Of a stretch of DNA of 64,000 bases, positions 21,930 through 31,587 are shown one piece after another. Under the pieces are notes generated by a model, which was not told where the DNA came from, did no database searches, and saw nothing but the letters and a program-made list of their open reading frames with translations. The number at the start of each line of letters is the position of its first letter. The first letter of the stretch is position 1. Position numbers and translations under genes: made by a program. Source of the stretch: Puccinellia tenuiflora (lineage: Eukaryota; Streptophyta; Magnoliopsida; Poales; Poaceae); assembly GCA_012064385.1 (NCBI GenBank), contig QRDG01001376.1, positions 26,744 through 90,743 of the forward strand. The letters are read 5' to 3'.

Positions 21930-23596
21930 GTTGCTGATCGGCCAAGGAGAAACATTGTTCCCCCTAACCGATTAATTGAAGAATGTGATGTTGTTTATTT
22001 TGCTCTGAGTTGTACTGAACAGGTGGAGCATGAGGCTGAACCAGCTACATACACTGAAGCTATTGCTTCGGTTGATCGTGACAAGTAGATTGGTGCAATG
22101 CACGAGGAGATGCAATCACTTGAGAACAATGGCACATGGGATGTTGTGCGCTTGCCTAAACAAAAGAAGGCCGTCCGCTCTAAGTGGATCTTTAAGAGAA
22201 AGGAATGTTTGTCTCCTAATGAGCCCCCAAGGTTTAAGGCAAGATTAGTAGCTAAATGTTTCAGCCAAATTTCCGGTGTGGATTATAATGATTTGTTCTC
22301 CCCGGTTGTCAAGCATAGTTCTATTCGTACATTCTTCAGTATTGTTGCTATGCATGATCTTGAGCTTGAGCAGTTAGATGTGAAGACTGCATTTTTGTAT
22401 GGAGAACTTGAGGAGGAGATATACATGGACCAGCCAGAAGGGTTCATAGTGCCTGGTAAGGAGGATTTCGTGTGCAAGCTAAAGAAGTCCCTTTATGGTT
22501 TGAAACAGTCTCCTTGACAGTGGTATACAATGTTTGATTCTTTTATGATGTCGCATGTCTTTAAGAGGTCTGAATATGATAGTTGTGTGTACATTAAATT
22601 TGTTAATAAATCGCCTATATACTTGTTGCTATATGTTGATGATATGTTAATTGCTGCCAAGAGCATGAAAGAAATCACTATATTGAAGAAATAGTTGAGT
22701 AGTGAGTTTGAGATGAAGGATCTTGGTCCTGCTAAGAAAATTCTAGGTATGGAAATTTAAAGAGACAGAAAATCTAAATTGCTATTTCTTAGTCAGGAGA
22801 ATTACATTAAAAAAGTTTTTCATCATTTTAACATGCATGATGCAAAGTTTGTTAGTACGCATATTGCTCCTCACTTTAAGTTGTCAGCATTGCAATGTCC
22901 TAGTTCTGACGAAGATATTGAGTACATGTCACGAGTTCCATATTCTAGTGCTGTTGGTTCCTTAATGTATGCCATAGTGTGTTCTCGACCTGATTTGTCT
23001 TATGCTATGAGCTTGGTCAGTCGATACATGGCTAATCCTGGTAAAGAACATTGGAAAGTTGTTCAGTGGATTTTCAGGTACCTTAGCGGCACATCCAACG
23101 CTTGCTTGAAGTTTGGCAAGACTGGTGAGGGACTTGCAGGCTATGTGGATTCAGAGATTGCTGCCGACTTGGATAAGAGGAGGTCTCTCACAAGTTATGT
23201 GTTTACTGTTAGTGGATGTGCTGTTAGATGAAAGGCTACCTTGCAGGGTGTTGTTGCACAATCTACTACTGAGGCTGAGTACATGGCTATTGCTGAAGCA
23301 TGTAAAGAATCTGTTTGGTTTAAAAGTCTGTTTGCTGAGCTTTGTGAAGATGATACTTGCATTAACCTGTTTTTGTGACAATCAAAGTGCCATTTACCTT
23401 ACTAAGGATCAGATGTTCCATGAGAGAACAAAAGCACATTGATGTCAAATACCGTTATGTGCGTGATTTTGTTGCACAAGGTAAGTTGAAGGTATGCAAG
23501 ATTAGTACTCATGATAATCCTGCTGATATGATGACAAAGTCAGTTCCTGTTGCTAAGTTTGAGCTTTGCTCGAGCTTAGTTGGTATAACTGTTTAG
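21930..23596 (+). pseudogene. copia pol remnant: RT and RNase H, copy 2
   Basis: Translation follows copy 1 closely (MHEEMQSLENNGTWDVVRLP, IYMDQPEGFIVPGKEDF, YVDDMLIAA, then HDNPADMMTKSVPVAKFELC and GITV at the end). Several in-frame stops interrupt it: near 22086, after GLKQSP at about 22516, near 22693, near 22758 and after SGCAVR at 23229. A frame change occurs near 23366. It lacks gag, protease and integrase and is non-functional. It is useful as a reference for dating changes in copy 1. Confidence 0.9.
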
Positions 23597-23693
23597 CCCA
23601 AAAGGCTAGTTGGTGCCGAAAGTGTTTTCTTCGATGTTTCAGAGTGAAGGATTGTTCTTTGCTACAAGATGTGTTTTTTGTCTCAACGTGGAG

Positions 23694-24139
23694 TGTTTAT
23701 TTTATGTTGATCCAAATCCGGTTATATAAGAGAGAAGGCTAACGACGGAGCGAATCGAGGCCCGTCGCCGGTAGGCTTGGGGCGACGCGAAGCGGAGGCG
23801 TTGACTCATCAGGGTGCCCCGAGGCAGGAGGTCTGTCGGGGGTGCGGGGGCGCTGCCCCCGTGGTACGGTACGAGTTTTTACCGAGTTGGATTAGGGTTC
23901 ACCTATTACCGACCTATTATGTCAGGACCACTGTAAATACCTCTTGTAAGCCGCCGCACGGGATAAGCCACATATTGTAAATCCCGGCGCGTTTGTAACC
24001 TCACCCGAAATAGTGAAGTATTGCTGGCTGGGGCCCGTGGTTTTTTCTCTTCCTTGTTGGGTTTTTCACGTTAAAATCTCGTATCCCCGTTGGTTTGATC
24101 TTGTTTAATTTCATCGTTGTTTTGCTATCGCCCTTAACA
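23694..24139 (+). repeat. 3' LTR of copia copy 2
   Basis: 446 bp, TGTTTATTTTATG to CCTTAACA, homologous along its length to the copy 1 LTRs. It follows a purine-rich GTGGAG polypurine remnant. Confidence 0.92.
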
Positions 24140-24179
24140 TCGTGTGTGTCATCTATGCTCGTGGTCTATGTTGCTTCAG

Positions 24180-24278
24180 GGGCTTGCCGACGCCATCTAG
24201 CCTGGAGGAAAAGCGGGGGCTTGCACTGTTGCACATGGTGCACCACGATGGGGAGAGCAGCAACAACGGGTATGAGAG
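24180..24278 (+). other. Exon-like segment, 5' half, interrupted by the Reina-like element
   Basis: A TTGCTTCAG acceptor-like sequence precedes an open stretch (LPTPSSLEEKRGLALLHMVH, then HDGESSNNGYE) that runs into the element's target site. With the element removed it continues at 29500 and closes at a TAA near 29525. I do not recognise a family; it may be a leader exon or an old gene fragment. Confidence 0.35.
24274..24278. repeat. Target-site duplication GAGAG, left copy
   Basis: It matches GAGAG at 29495-29499 exactly and flanks a Reina-like element with nearly identical LTRs. Confidence 0.95.
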
Positions 24279-24589
24279 TGTTATGACCGGCCTCACCTAT
24301 AGCCGGAGGAAGCCCATTAGTGGGCCAAATTAGGGGCTTAGCCCATTATCTTTTATTATATAAGAGTTGTAATAGGATTTGTGAGAGTTAAGCAATAATC
24401 AACATTATTATTGCCGACTCCCAGAGGAGTCGGCCTTGAACCCTAGCCGCCGCCTCCAACTCGCCGCCTCCTTCCCCTACAGCCGCGCGACGGCGCCAGC
24501 ACGCCGGCGCCGCCCTCCTCCTCCTCGCTTCTCGCAGTCTCACCCCTACAATCTACGTCCTCGACCCGGTAGAGCCCAAGGTTCTACCA
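24279..24589 (+). repeat. 5' LTR of the Reina-like element
   Basis: TGTTATGACCGG to GGTTCTACCA, 311 bp, with a TATATAAGAG promoter-like motif near 24357. It contains the tail codons also used by the 3' copy. Confidence 0.97.
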
Positions 24590-24592
24590 ATT

Positions 24593-24602
24593 TGGTATCA
24601 GA
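24593..24602 (+). promoter_or_regulatory. Primer binding site of the Reina-like element
   Basis: TGGTATCAGA lies three bases after the LTR, complementary to initiator tRNA-Met. The match ends after ten bases (TTGC follows instead of GCC), so it is shorter than in the copia at 10561. Confidence 0.8.
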
Positions 24603-24615
24603 TTGCTTTGGTTCG

Positions 24616-27600
24616 ATGAGTTCCAACGGCTTCCCCACCACTGTCGCCCCCGCCACCTCCGCCGCCAACAACAACACCATCGCCACCACCTCCGCCGCCG
24701 ACACCGACGCCCTGGAGGCAGACGCCCTCCCCACGACGCTGACCGAGATGGCCCTCGCCCTACGCGACCTCCGCCGCGAGATGGCCATCCTCCGGGCCAG
24801 CCAGCAACCGCCGCCCCCACCGTCCGGCGCGCCGTTCATCCCGCCATCACCGGCCACTGTCGCCAACCACGGGCGGCCTCCCCATCAGATCAAGTGGCCG
24901 TCCTCGCCCTCGGCCATACCGTCGTGGGCTGACACGCCCATCTACACGCAGGCACCTCCCCGGGCCACGACGCAGCAGCAGCCCTCCCATGCCGTCGACG
25001 GCCTCGGCGGTTTCGCTGCCCCTTACGCCGAGAGTTCGTTCCCCGCCTCTGGCCGCCGGGAGGGCGCCTACACGGCCGAGCCGCACGTGCAGCAGCCACC
25101 CCGCTTTACCAAGCTGGACTTCGCCACCTACGACGGCACCGTCGACCCCCTGAACTGGCTGAACCAGTGTGACCAGTTTTTCAGGGGGCAACGGACGCTC
25201 GCGTCCGACCGCACGTGGATCGCCTCCTACCACCTCCGTGACGCCGCGCAGACGTGGTACTACGCTCTCGAGCAGGACGAGGGCGGGATGCCTTCGTGGG
25301 AGCGCTTTCGCGACCTGTGCGTCCAATGTTTCGGCCCGACCCTCCGCGGGAGCCGTCTCGCCGAGCTCGGCCGCCTGCCCTTCACCTCCACGGTGCAGGA
25401 CTTCGCTGACCGCTTCTAGGCACTTCCCGACCACATCCGCGTCGACGTCGAGCTGAAGGAGCCCCAGGACCTGCAGACAGCCATGTACTACGCGCGCGCG
25501 TACGAGCAGCGCGCTATCGCCATGCAGCAGGCGTACGCGAGCCGCGGCGCGCGCCCCCTACCTCGCCCCGCCCCGGCACCAACCGCCCCGCCGCGTCCCT
25601 CCCTCCCAGCCATGCCAGCGGCCACCCCCGCGCCGACACGTCCTTTTAAGCGCCTGACGGCCGCTGAACAGCTCGATCGGCGCCGCAAGGACCTGTGCTT
25701 CAACTGCGACGAGCAGTATGCGCCGGGTCACACGTGCGCCCGCCTCTTCTACCTGGAGACCGTCGACGACGACGCCGTGGTGGCCCTCACCGCGGAGCTA
25801 GAGACCGCGACACTCTCCAAGGCGGGCGTTACGACGTACGGGCCGGTTGACGCCAAGGCCTTCGTCGTATCGCTTCACGCCTTGGCGGGCATCAAGACGG
25901 CCAAGACCATGCTTCTACCGGTGACCATTCATGGGGAGCAACTGACCGCTCTTGTGGAAACGGGCTCGACACATAATTTTATGTCCGGGGATACTCTGCG
26001 TCGCCTTGCACTTCAGCCATCCGGCGCCGGCCAGTTCAGCGTCACCGTCGCCAACGGGGACCGCCTTGCCTGCGAAGGCGTCGCGCGGCGGGTCCCCGCC
26101 CTCATAGGCGACGAGCCCTTCGCCATCGACTGCGTCGGCATCAACCTGGGCTGCTACGACTTCATCCTCGGCCTCGATTTCCTCTCCACGCTGGGGCCCA
26201 TCCTATGGGACTTCGACGCCCTGACCCTCATCTTCTGGCGCGAAGGGGGCCGCCGCGTCCAATGGACGGGCATCGGCGGGTCCGGGCCCGCGACCCCGCA
26301 GCTCCAGCTGATGGCCGCAGCCCTCGACGAGGCGCACCCCCTGCTGGCCGACCTCCTGGAGCAGCACCGCGACATCTTCGAGGAGCCACGGGGCCTCCCA
26401 CCGGCACGACCCTGCGACCACCGCATCCACCTGCCGCCGGACACAGTGCCGGTCGCCGTACGGCCATACCGCTACCCCCAGCTACAGAAGGACGAGCTCG
26501 AGCGCCAAGTGGCGGAGATGCTCGCACAGGGCATCATCCAGATTTCGACGTCGCCATTCTCCGCGCCGGTGCTCTTGGTGCGCAAGCCCGACGGCACGTG
26601 GCGGTTCTGCATCGACTATCGTGCCCTCAACTCCGTCACCTACAAGGACAAGTTCCCCATCCCCGTGGTGGACGAGCTCTTGGACGAGTTGCACGGGGCG
26701 CGCTTCTTCACCAAGCTCGACCTCCGCTCCGGCTATCACCAAGTACGAATGCACCCGGACGACGTCGAGAAGACCGCCTTCCGCACGCACCACGGCCACT
26801 TCGAGTTCTTGGTGATGCCTTTCGGCCTCTCCAACGCGCCGGCAACGTTCCAGGCCCTCATGAACGATGTGCTCAGCCCCTACTTACGCCGCTTTGCTCT
26901 TGTTTTCTTTGATGATATTCTTATCTACAGTGCATCTTGGGCGGAGCACCTGCAGCACGTAGCCATCATCCTGAACAAGCTTCGAGCGCATCGCCTTCAC
27001 CTCAAGCGCTCGAAGTGCTCGTTTGGCACGACCTCTGTCGCCTACTTGGGGCACGTCATCTCCGCGGACGGCGTGGCCATGGATGCGGACAAGGTCGCTG
27101 CCGTTGCCGCCTGGCCGACCCCACAGTCCCCTCGGGCGCTGCGCGGGTTTCTGGGCCTCGCCGGCTACTACCGGAAGTACATCCGGGACTTCGGGCTCAT
27201 TGCGGCGCCACTAACACGCCTTCTCCGCCGCGACGCCTTTGCATGGGACGCGGAGGCTACGGAGGCCTTCCAGGCTCTTCAGCGAGCCCTCACGACGGGG
27301 CCGGTACTCCAAATGCCGGACTTCGACAGCCCCTTCGTGGTCGACTGCGACGCCTCCGGCACCGGGTTCGGCGCCGTCCTGCACCAGGGCGACGGGCCAT
27401 TGGCATTCTTCAGCCGCCCCTTCGCCGCTCGCCACCACAAGCTCGCGGCTTACGAGCGCGAGCTGATCGGCCTGGTCCAGGCCGTGCCGCATTGGAGGCC
27501 GTACCTTTGGGGGCGCTCGTTCCGGGTCCGCACGGACCACTACAGCCTCAAGTTCTTGCTCGACCAGCGCCTCTCCACCGTGCCGCAGCATCAGTGGATC

Positions 27601-29238
27601 AGCAAGCTTTTTGGCTACGACTTCTCCGTCGAGTACCGCCCCGGTCGGCTTAACACAGTGGCCGACGCCCTCTCTCGCCGCGACTACGAGGCCCTCGCGG
27701 GGGACGGAGCGCCCGTTGGAGCGGCCATATGCATTCGCTCCGGGCCGTCGTTTGCGCTCATCGACGCCATCCGCCAGGCCACGACATCGGCCAGCGACGC
27801 CCAGGACCTCCGACAGCGCCTGGACGCCGGAGCACTGGAGGCGCCCTGGCACGTGAAGGACGGCCTGCTCCGCCACGGCCGCCGCCTATTTGTGCCCGAC
27901 CACGACGACCTACGCCATCAGGTCCTGGAGTTGGCACACTCATCAGGCCATGAAGGTGTTCAGAAGACCCTCCACCGCCTTCGCGCCGATTTCTATATCC
28001 CGGGCGACAAGGCATTGGTGCAGGATTGGGTGAGGGCATGCGTGACGTGCCAGCGCAACAAGACGGAGACGCATCGACCGGCCGGCCTCCCGCAGCCCCT
28101 CGAGGTACCCTCGCAGGTGTGGGCGGATATCTCCATGGACTTCATCGAGGGGCTTCCCAAGGTAGGCGGCAAATCCGTCATCCTCACGGTGGTCGACCAC
28201 TTCTCCAAGTACGCGCACTTCATTGCGCTCGGCCATCCCTACACGGCCGCCTCCGTGGCCCGTGCCTTCTTCGACGGTGTCGTCCGGCTCCATGGGTTTC
28301 CGGCGTCGATCGTCAGCGACCGTGATCCGGTGTTCACTGGTCACGTCTGGCGGGATCTCTTTCGGTTGGCCGGCGTCAAGCTTCGCTTCAGCACCGCGTT
28401 CCACCCTCAAACGGACGGGCAATCTGAGGTGGTCAACAAGGTGATTGCGATGTACCTACGATGCGTCACGGGGGATCGCCCACGAGCTTGGGTAGACTGG
28501 CTGGCATGGGCGGAGTATTGCTACAACACCTCCTATCACGCCGCCCTGCACACCACGCCTTTCGAGATGGTCTACGGCCGACCGCCTCCGCGTATGCTGC
28601 CCTTCGAGGACGGGACAGCCAGGACTGAGGCTGCGGGCGACTTGCTCCGCACCCGCGACGAGATATTGGACGAGGCGCGGCAGCGCCTTCTCCAAGCGCA
28701 GCAGCTGTCCAAGAAGTACTATGATGCCCACCATCGCGCAGCGGAGTTCGCGGTGGGAGATTGGGTGTGGCTCTGCCTTCTGCACCGGACTACGCAGTCC
28801 CTAGACCCGCGCTCCAAGCGCAAGCTGGGTCCTCGCTACGCGGGGCCATTCCGGGTCGTCGAGCGCATCGGGTCGCTCGCCTACCGGCTAGAGCTGCCGG
28901 AGGGGTCCCGTCTTCACGACGTCTTCCATGTGGGCCTGCTCAAGGCCTACCACGGCGACCCACCTGCAGCACCTCCGGCTCTACCGCCTACAGCAAGGGG
29001 GCGCCTCCTTCCAGCCCCGCAGAAGGTACTGAAGGCCCAGAAGCGTCGTGATGTCTGGCATGTCCTGGTGCAGTGGACAGGACTTCCGGTGAGTGATGCT
29101 ACTTGGGAGAAGCTCGACGAGTTCCGCCAGCAGTTTCCAGATGTCCAGCTCGAGGACGAGCTGTTTGTCGAGGCGGGGAGAGATGTTATGACCGGCCTCA
29201 CCTATAGCCGGAGGAAGCCCATTAGTGGGCCAAATTAG
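24616..29238 (+). CDS. Reina-like gag-pol polyprotein with one premature stop
   Basis: The frame from ATG 24616 to TAA 29236-29238 covers 1,540 codons and is broken only by a TAG at 25417-25419 in gag. In order: gag (LDFATYDGTVDPLNWLNQCD); zinc knuckle (CFNCDEQYAPGHTC); protease with VETGSTHNF; RT with FFDDILIYS; RNase H (VDCDASGTGFGAVL); integrase with an HHCC-type finger (HSSGHEGV, then CVTCQRNK), D in SMDFIEGLP, D in SDRDPVF and E in TDGQSEVVNK; C-terminal chromodomain (WHVLVQWTGLPVSDATWE). The protease catalytic Asp is Glu (VETG for the usual V/I-D-S/T-G). The last 18 codons lie in the 3' LTR. Either the stop or the Asp change would block autonomous activity; reading-through is possible but unproven. 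Confidence 0.93.
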
Positions 29239-29494
29239 GGGCTTAGCCCATTATCTTTTATTATATAAGAGTTGTAATAGGATTTATGAGAGTTAAGCAA
29301 TAATCAACATTATTATTGCCGACTCCCAGAGGAGTCGGCCTTGAACCCTAGCCGCCGCCTCCAACTCGCCGCCTCCTTCCCCTACAGCCGCGCGACGGCG
29401 CCAGCACGCCGGCGCCGCCCTCCTCCTCCTCGCTTCTTGCAGTCTCACCCCTACAATCTACGTCCTCGACCGGGTAGAGCCCAAGGTTCTACCA
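29184..29494 (+). repeat. 3' LTR of the Reina-like element
   Basis: 311 bp. It differs from the 5' LTR only at three places I can see: G/A in GGATTTGTGAG, C/T in GCTTCTCGC and C/G in GACCCGG. It is preceded by the purine tract GGCGGGGAGAGA, which also codes for the polyprotein. Confidence 0.97.
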
Positions 29495-29626
29495 GAGAGA
29501 GCATTCGTGGAAGACAAGGGAGAGTAAGCGGCGCATGGACAAAGGTCAAGCAGTGGTGTTTTGTCGCCGATACTCAATGACTACGGGGAAGGAGGAGTAG
29601 AGGGAGTGGACTCCATCAACACCCAG
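29495..29626 (+). other. Exon-like segment, 3' half, after the Reina-like element
   Basis: It begins with the right GAGAG duplication and continues the frame from 24278 (AFVEDKGE, then TAA). A good splice donor, CAG followed by GTTAGG, is at 29626/29627. The product is not recognised. Confidence 0.3.
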
Positions 29627-30426
29627 GTTAGGCTGCTTCTCGTTTCAATTTGGTGTCTAAGGATGTAGAGTTGATTTAATTTTGTTCGAGCTCTCAATGG
29701 TGGCGTGATTCAGTTACTTTGGCTGGTACGGGAGGAATTTGTACCAATTAGGTGATCAACATGAAACTCTGTTGTGGATGCCTGATTTGTAGCCTACGTT
29801 TTTTAGCTTATGACTTTTTAGTGCCAAGTTCTTTCGGCGTCATTGATCTGTTGTATTCTCCATATCAGGTCGATCCGGTTGCGTTTGCTACAATTCTAAG
29901 TTCAAACTTACTACGACAACATGAGACTTCAGACATCTGAATTCCTAGCATGCCCGCATCATTGTTTTGTAGTACGTTCTAAGGAAATTTCACAGCGCCA
30001 TGCCCCTTCCGAGCACGACAGTCGTGCAACTTTCACAGCGTTCTTGTGTCGACCCGCTTCTCCGTTTTTGTATTTTTTAAATTAATCATAAACCGTATCA
30101 AATTTGAAAAAACTTACTGCACGAAAAAATTGCGTCTAGTCAATATCTTTCCAACGTTATATCATTTGTTTCGTTCCGACAAATGGTTTAAAAATACTGC
30201 CCATATTTGTAACAATAAAGCTACACCTACGGACAAGTGATTACGGAAATTTTGTAAACGCGCTAAAATGAAAAAGATGCGCAATTTTAAGAGATTTCCA
30301 ACTGCATACTATTTGCATCAATCCGATAAGTGGTTTGAAAATTATGCAAAAAAAAGTAGGAAAACAGAAAAGTTTGTGAAAACGGAGTTTATAATATTTG
30401 AAATTGGAAACTAGAAAGATGCTGAC
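29627..30426. other. AT-rich intergenic or intron DNA
   Basis: No gene or defined repeat is seen. 30030-30400 is especially AT-rich and reads like decayed repeat sequence, without ends I can define. Confidence 0.3.
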
Positions 30427-30590
30427 ATTTCGACCATGATGCTGGCGCTCAAGCCATGGCGCTCGGTCACGAAGAAGGCGCCGAAGGAGGAGACGAGGCT
30501 GGCGAAGTACAGCGACGGCATAAAGAGTGTCAACACCTCGTTGTCGTACTTGCAGTAGTCCGTCTCGATCGACCAGTATTTTGACAACTC
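30427..30590 (-). pseudogene. Hexose (STP/MST-type) sugar transporter exon fragment
   Basis: The minus strand encodes DYCKYDNEVLTLFMPSLYFA then SLVSSFGAFFVTERHGLSAS. This matches the stretch of plant STP/MST monosaccharide-proton symporters that follows the first loop and spans the second membrane helix (family pattern Y-C-K-Y/F-D, then TSSLYxAxL and a R-x-G-R-R-like loop). It is preceded by TTTCAG, a possible acceptor. No other transporter exons were found nearby, and the conserved GRR of the loop reads HGLSAS, so it is a stranded, decayed exon. Confidence 0.75.
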
Positions 30591-30622
30591 ACTGAAACTA
30601 AACTGCCACCATGACTTCTTTA

Positions 30623-30951
30623 GAGCATCTCCAGTAACGGCCTCAATATAATGTCAGATTTGTTATGTCCGGCACTCTATTGGGAGCATGTTTCCCGAGT
30701 GACACTCCCAATAAAAAGGAAAAAACAGGAGACAGGCGGGGAAAATGAAAGGCTGACGAGTGGGCCTGCCGTTCTCCTCCGGACATTAAGTTACGTCTAG
30801 CTCCCAATTGACTCCCAATGCACAGGGGTTGGCTTGATAGCGCCAGACGAAGTATTTGAGTTATTCGGACATAACTAAGCTATTGAAATCATGGCTGGAC
30901 ACGATATTACGCCCGGCGCTCCCAATAGAGGTTGGAATTGAAGATGCTCTT
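30623..30951. mobile_element. Tourist-type MITE (PIF/Harbinger), 329 bp
   Basis: Terminal inverted repeats GAGCATCTCCAGTAAC and GAGCATCTTCAATTCC are flanked by a perfect TTA duplication (30620-30622 and 30952-30954). TTA with a GAGCATCT terminus is the Tourist signature in grasses. Secondary internal inverted blocks (CTCCCAAT) are present. Confidence 0.85.
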
Positions 30952-31587
30952 AACAAGGAAGGAAATTGAGGGAGCGAGGGGTGGTTACCTGGTGGCGGTT
31001 GTCTATCTCAATCCGAGCCGGAAGCACAAGTCACAAAGTAAGATCAATTATGATCGATATGTTTACAGTGTGTAAAATGCGCATGCTAGCAGCCAGCAGC
31101 AGGTCCACCCCAACAGAAGTTAACAGTACGCTGCATTAACGTCATCAGAAACTTACTTTGTAATAACTATCTTGCAGAAATGTAAGAATGGTTCTCCAGA
31201 AAGCAAACCAGAGGAAAAAATATTCAGAGAGCGGCCATAGCACACGTCAGTGGTGACCAAATCACCACACTAATTGGAAGATTAGGATCAGCATGTTTAT
31301 GTGCTGCAGACAGATAAGCATCAAACTGTAAAACGGTAGTGACAAGCAAAGGCGTAAGCTTGCTTCACCTCCTGTGTGTTTAAAATCTGTAAGCCATTGC
31401 ATAAATCCTACAAAAGATAAACTAGCTTACGACATCTTTATGTTTCCGCGATAACTGGACTCGCTACTTCTGTCCTAAAAAAGGATAAGACCCTTGAATC
31501 TATGATTGGTCAGGTTAGTGAATCGTTAACCACATCCGAGGATACTGCTGCGATCTTTCATCCGAGTGGCATTAGTGCAGGCTGCTG
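30952..31587. other. 3' flank of the bZIP gene
   Basis: Non-coding, AT-rich. It should contain the bZIP 3' UTR and poly(A) region (transcription is leftward), but I cannot place the cleavage site. No repeat with defined ends is seen. Confidence 0.3.

Larger units (their letters stand above)
17307..24139 (+). mobile_element. Ty1/copia retrotransposon copy 2, internally deleted and split by a CACTA
   Basis: This belongs to the same family as 6045-11002, in opposite orientation. The 5' LTR begins at 17307 (TGTTATTTTATGGTGATCC), is split by the CACTA at 17354-21845, resumes at 21846 and breaks off at about 21925. There it joins directly to the end of integrase, with gag, protease and most of integrase missing. 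RT and RNase H follow, then a complete 3' LTR (23694-24139). Flanking pentamers (TATTG and TCGTG) do not match, so the outer junctions were altered or the duplication has decayed. Confidence 0.88.
24279..29494 (+). mobile_element. Ty3/gypsy chromovirus (Reina-like), young and nearly intact
   Basis: The element is 5,216 bp with 311-bp LTRs, a perfect 5-bp target duplication, a Met-tRNA primer site and one long gag-pol frame with a C-terminal chromodomain. Short LTRs, small size and the chromodomain fit the Reina clade. Aligning the LTRs by eye gives 3 differences in 311 positions; with the commonly used grass rate of 1.3e-8 per site per year this means roughly 0.4 million years. It is among the most recent insertions in the window. 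Confidence 0.95.

Noticed and set aside
17302..24144. Target duplication for copia copy 2
   Set aside because: Flanks TATTG and TCGTG do not match; a shared AACGGGTAT near 17295 and 24265 is short and not adjacent to the LTRs.
24436..24615. Extension of the Reina-like gag frame upstream into the 5' LTR and primer site
   Set aside because: There is no ATG, and the sequence spans the LTR end and primer binding site, which are not translated in the family.
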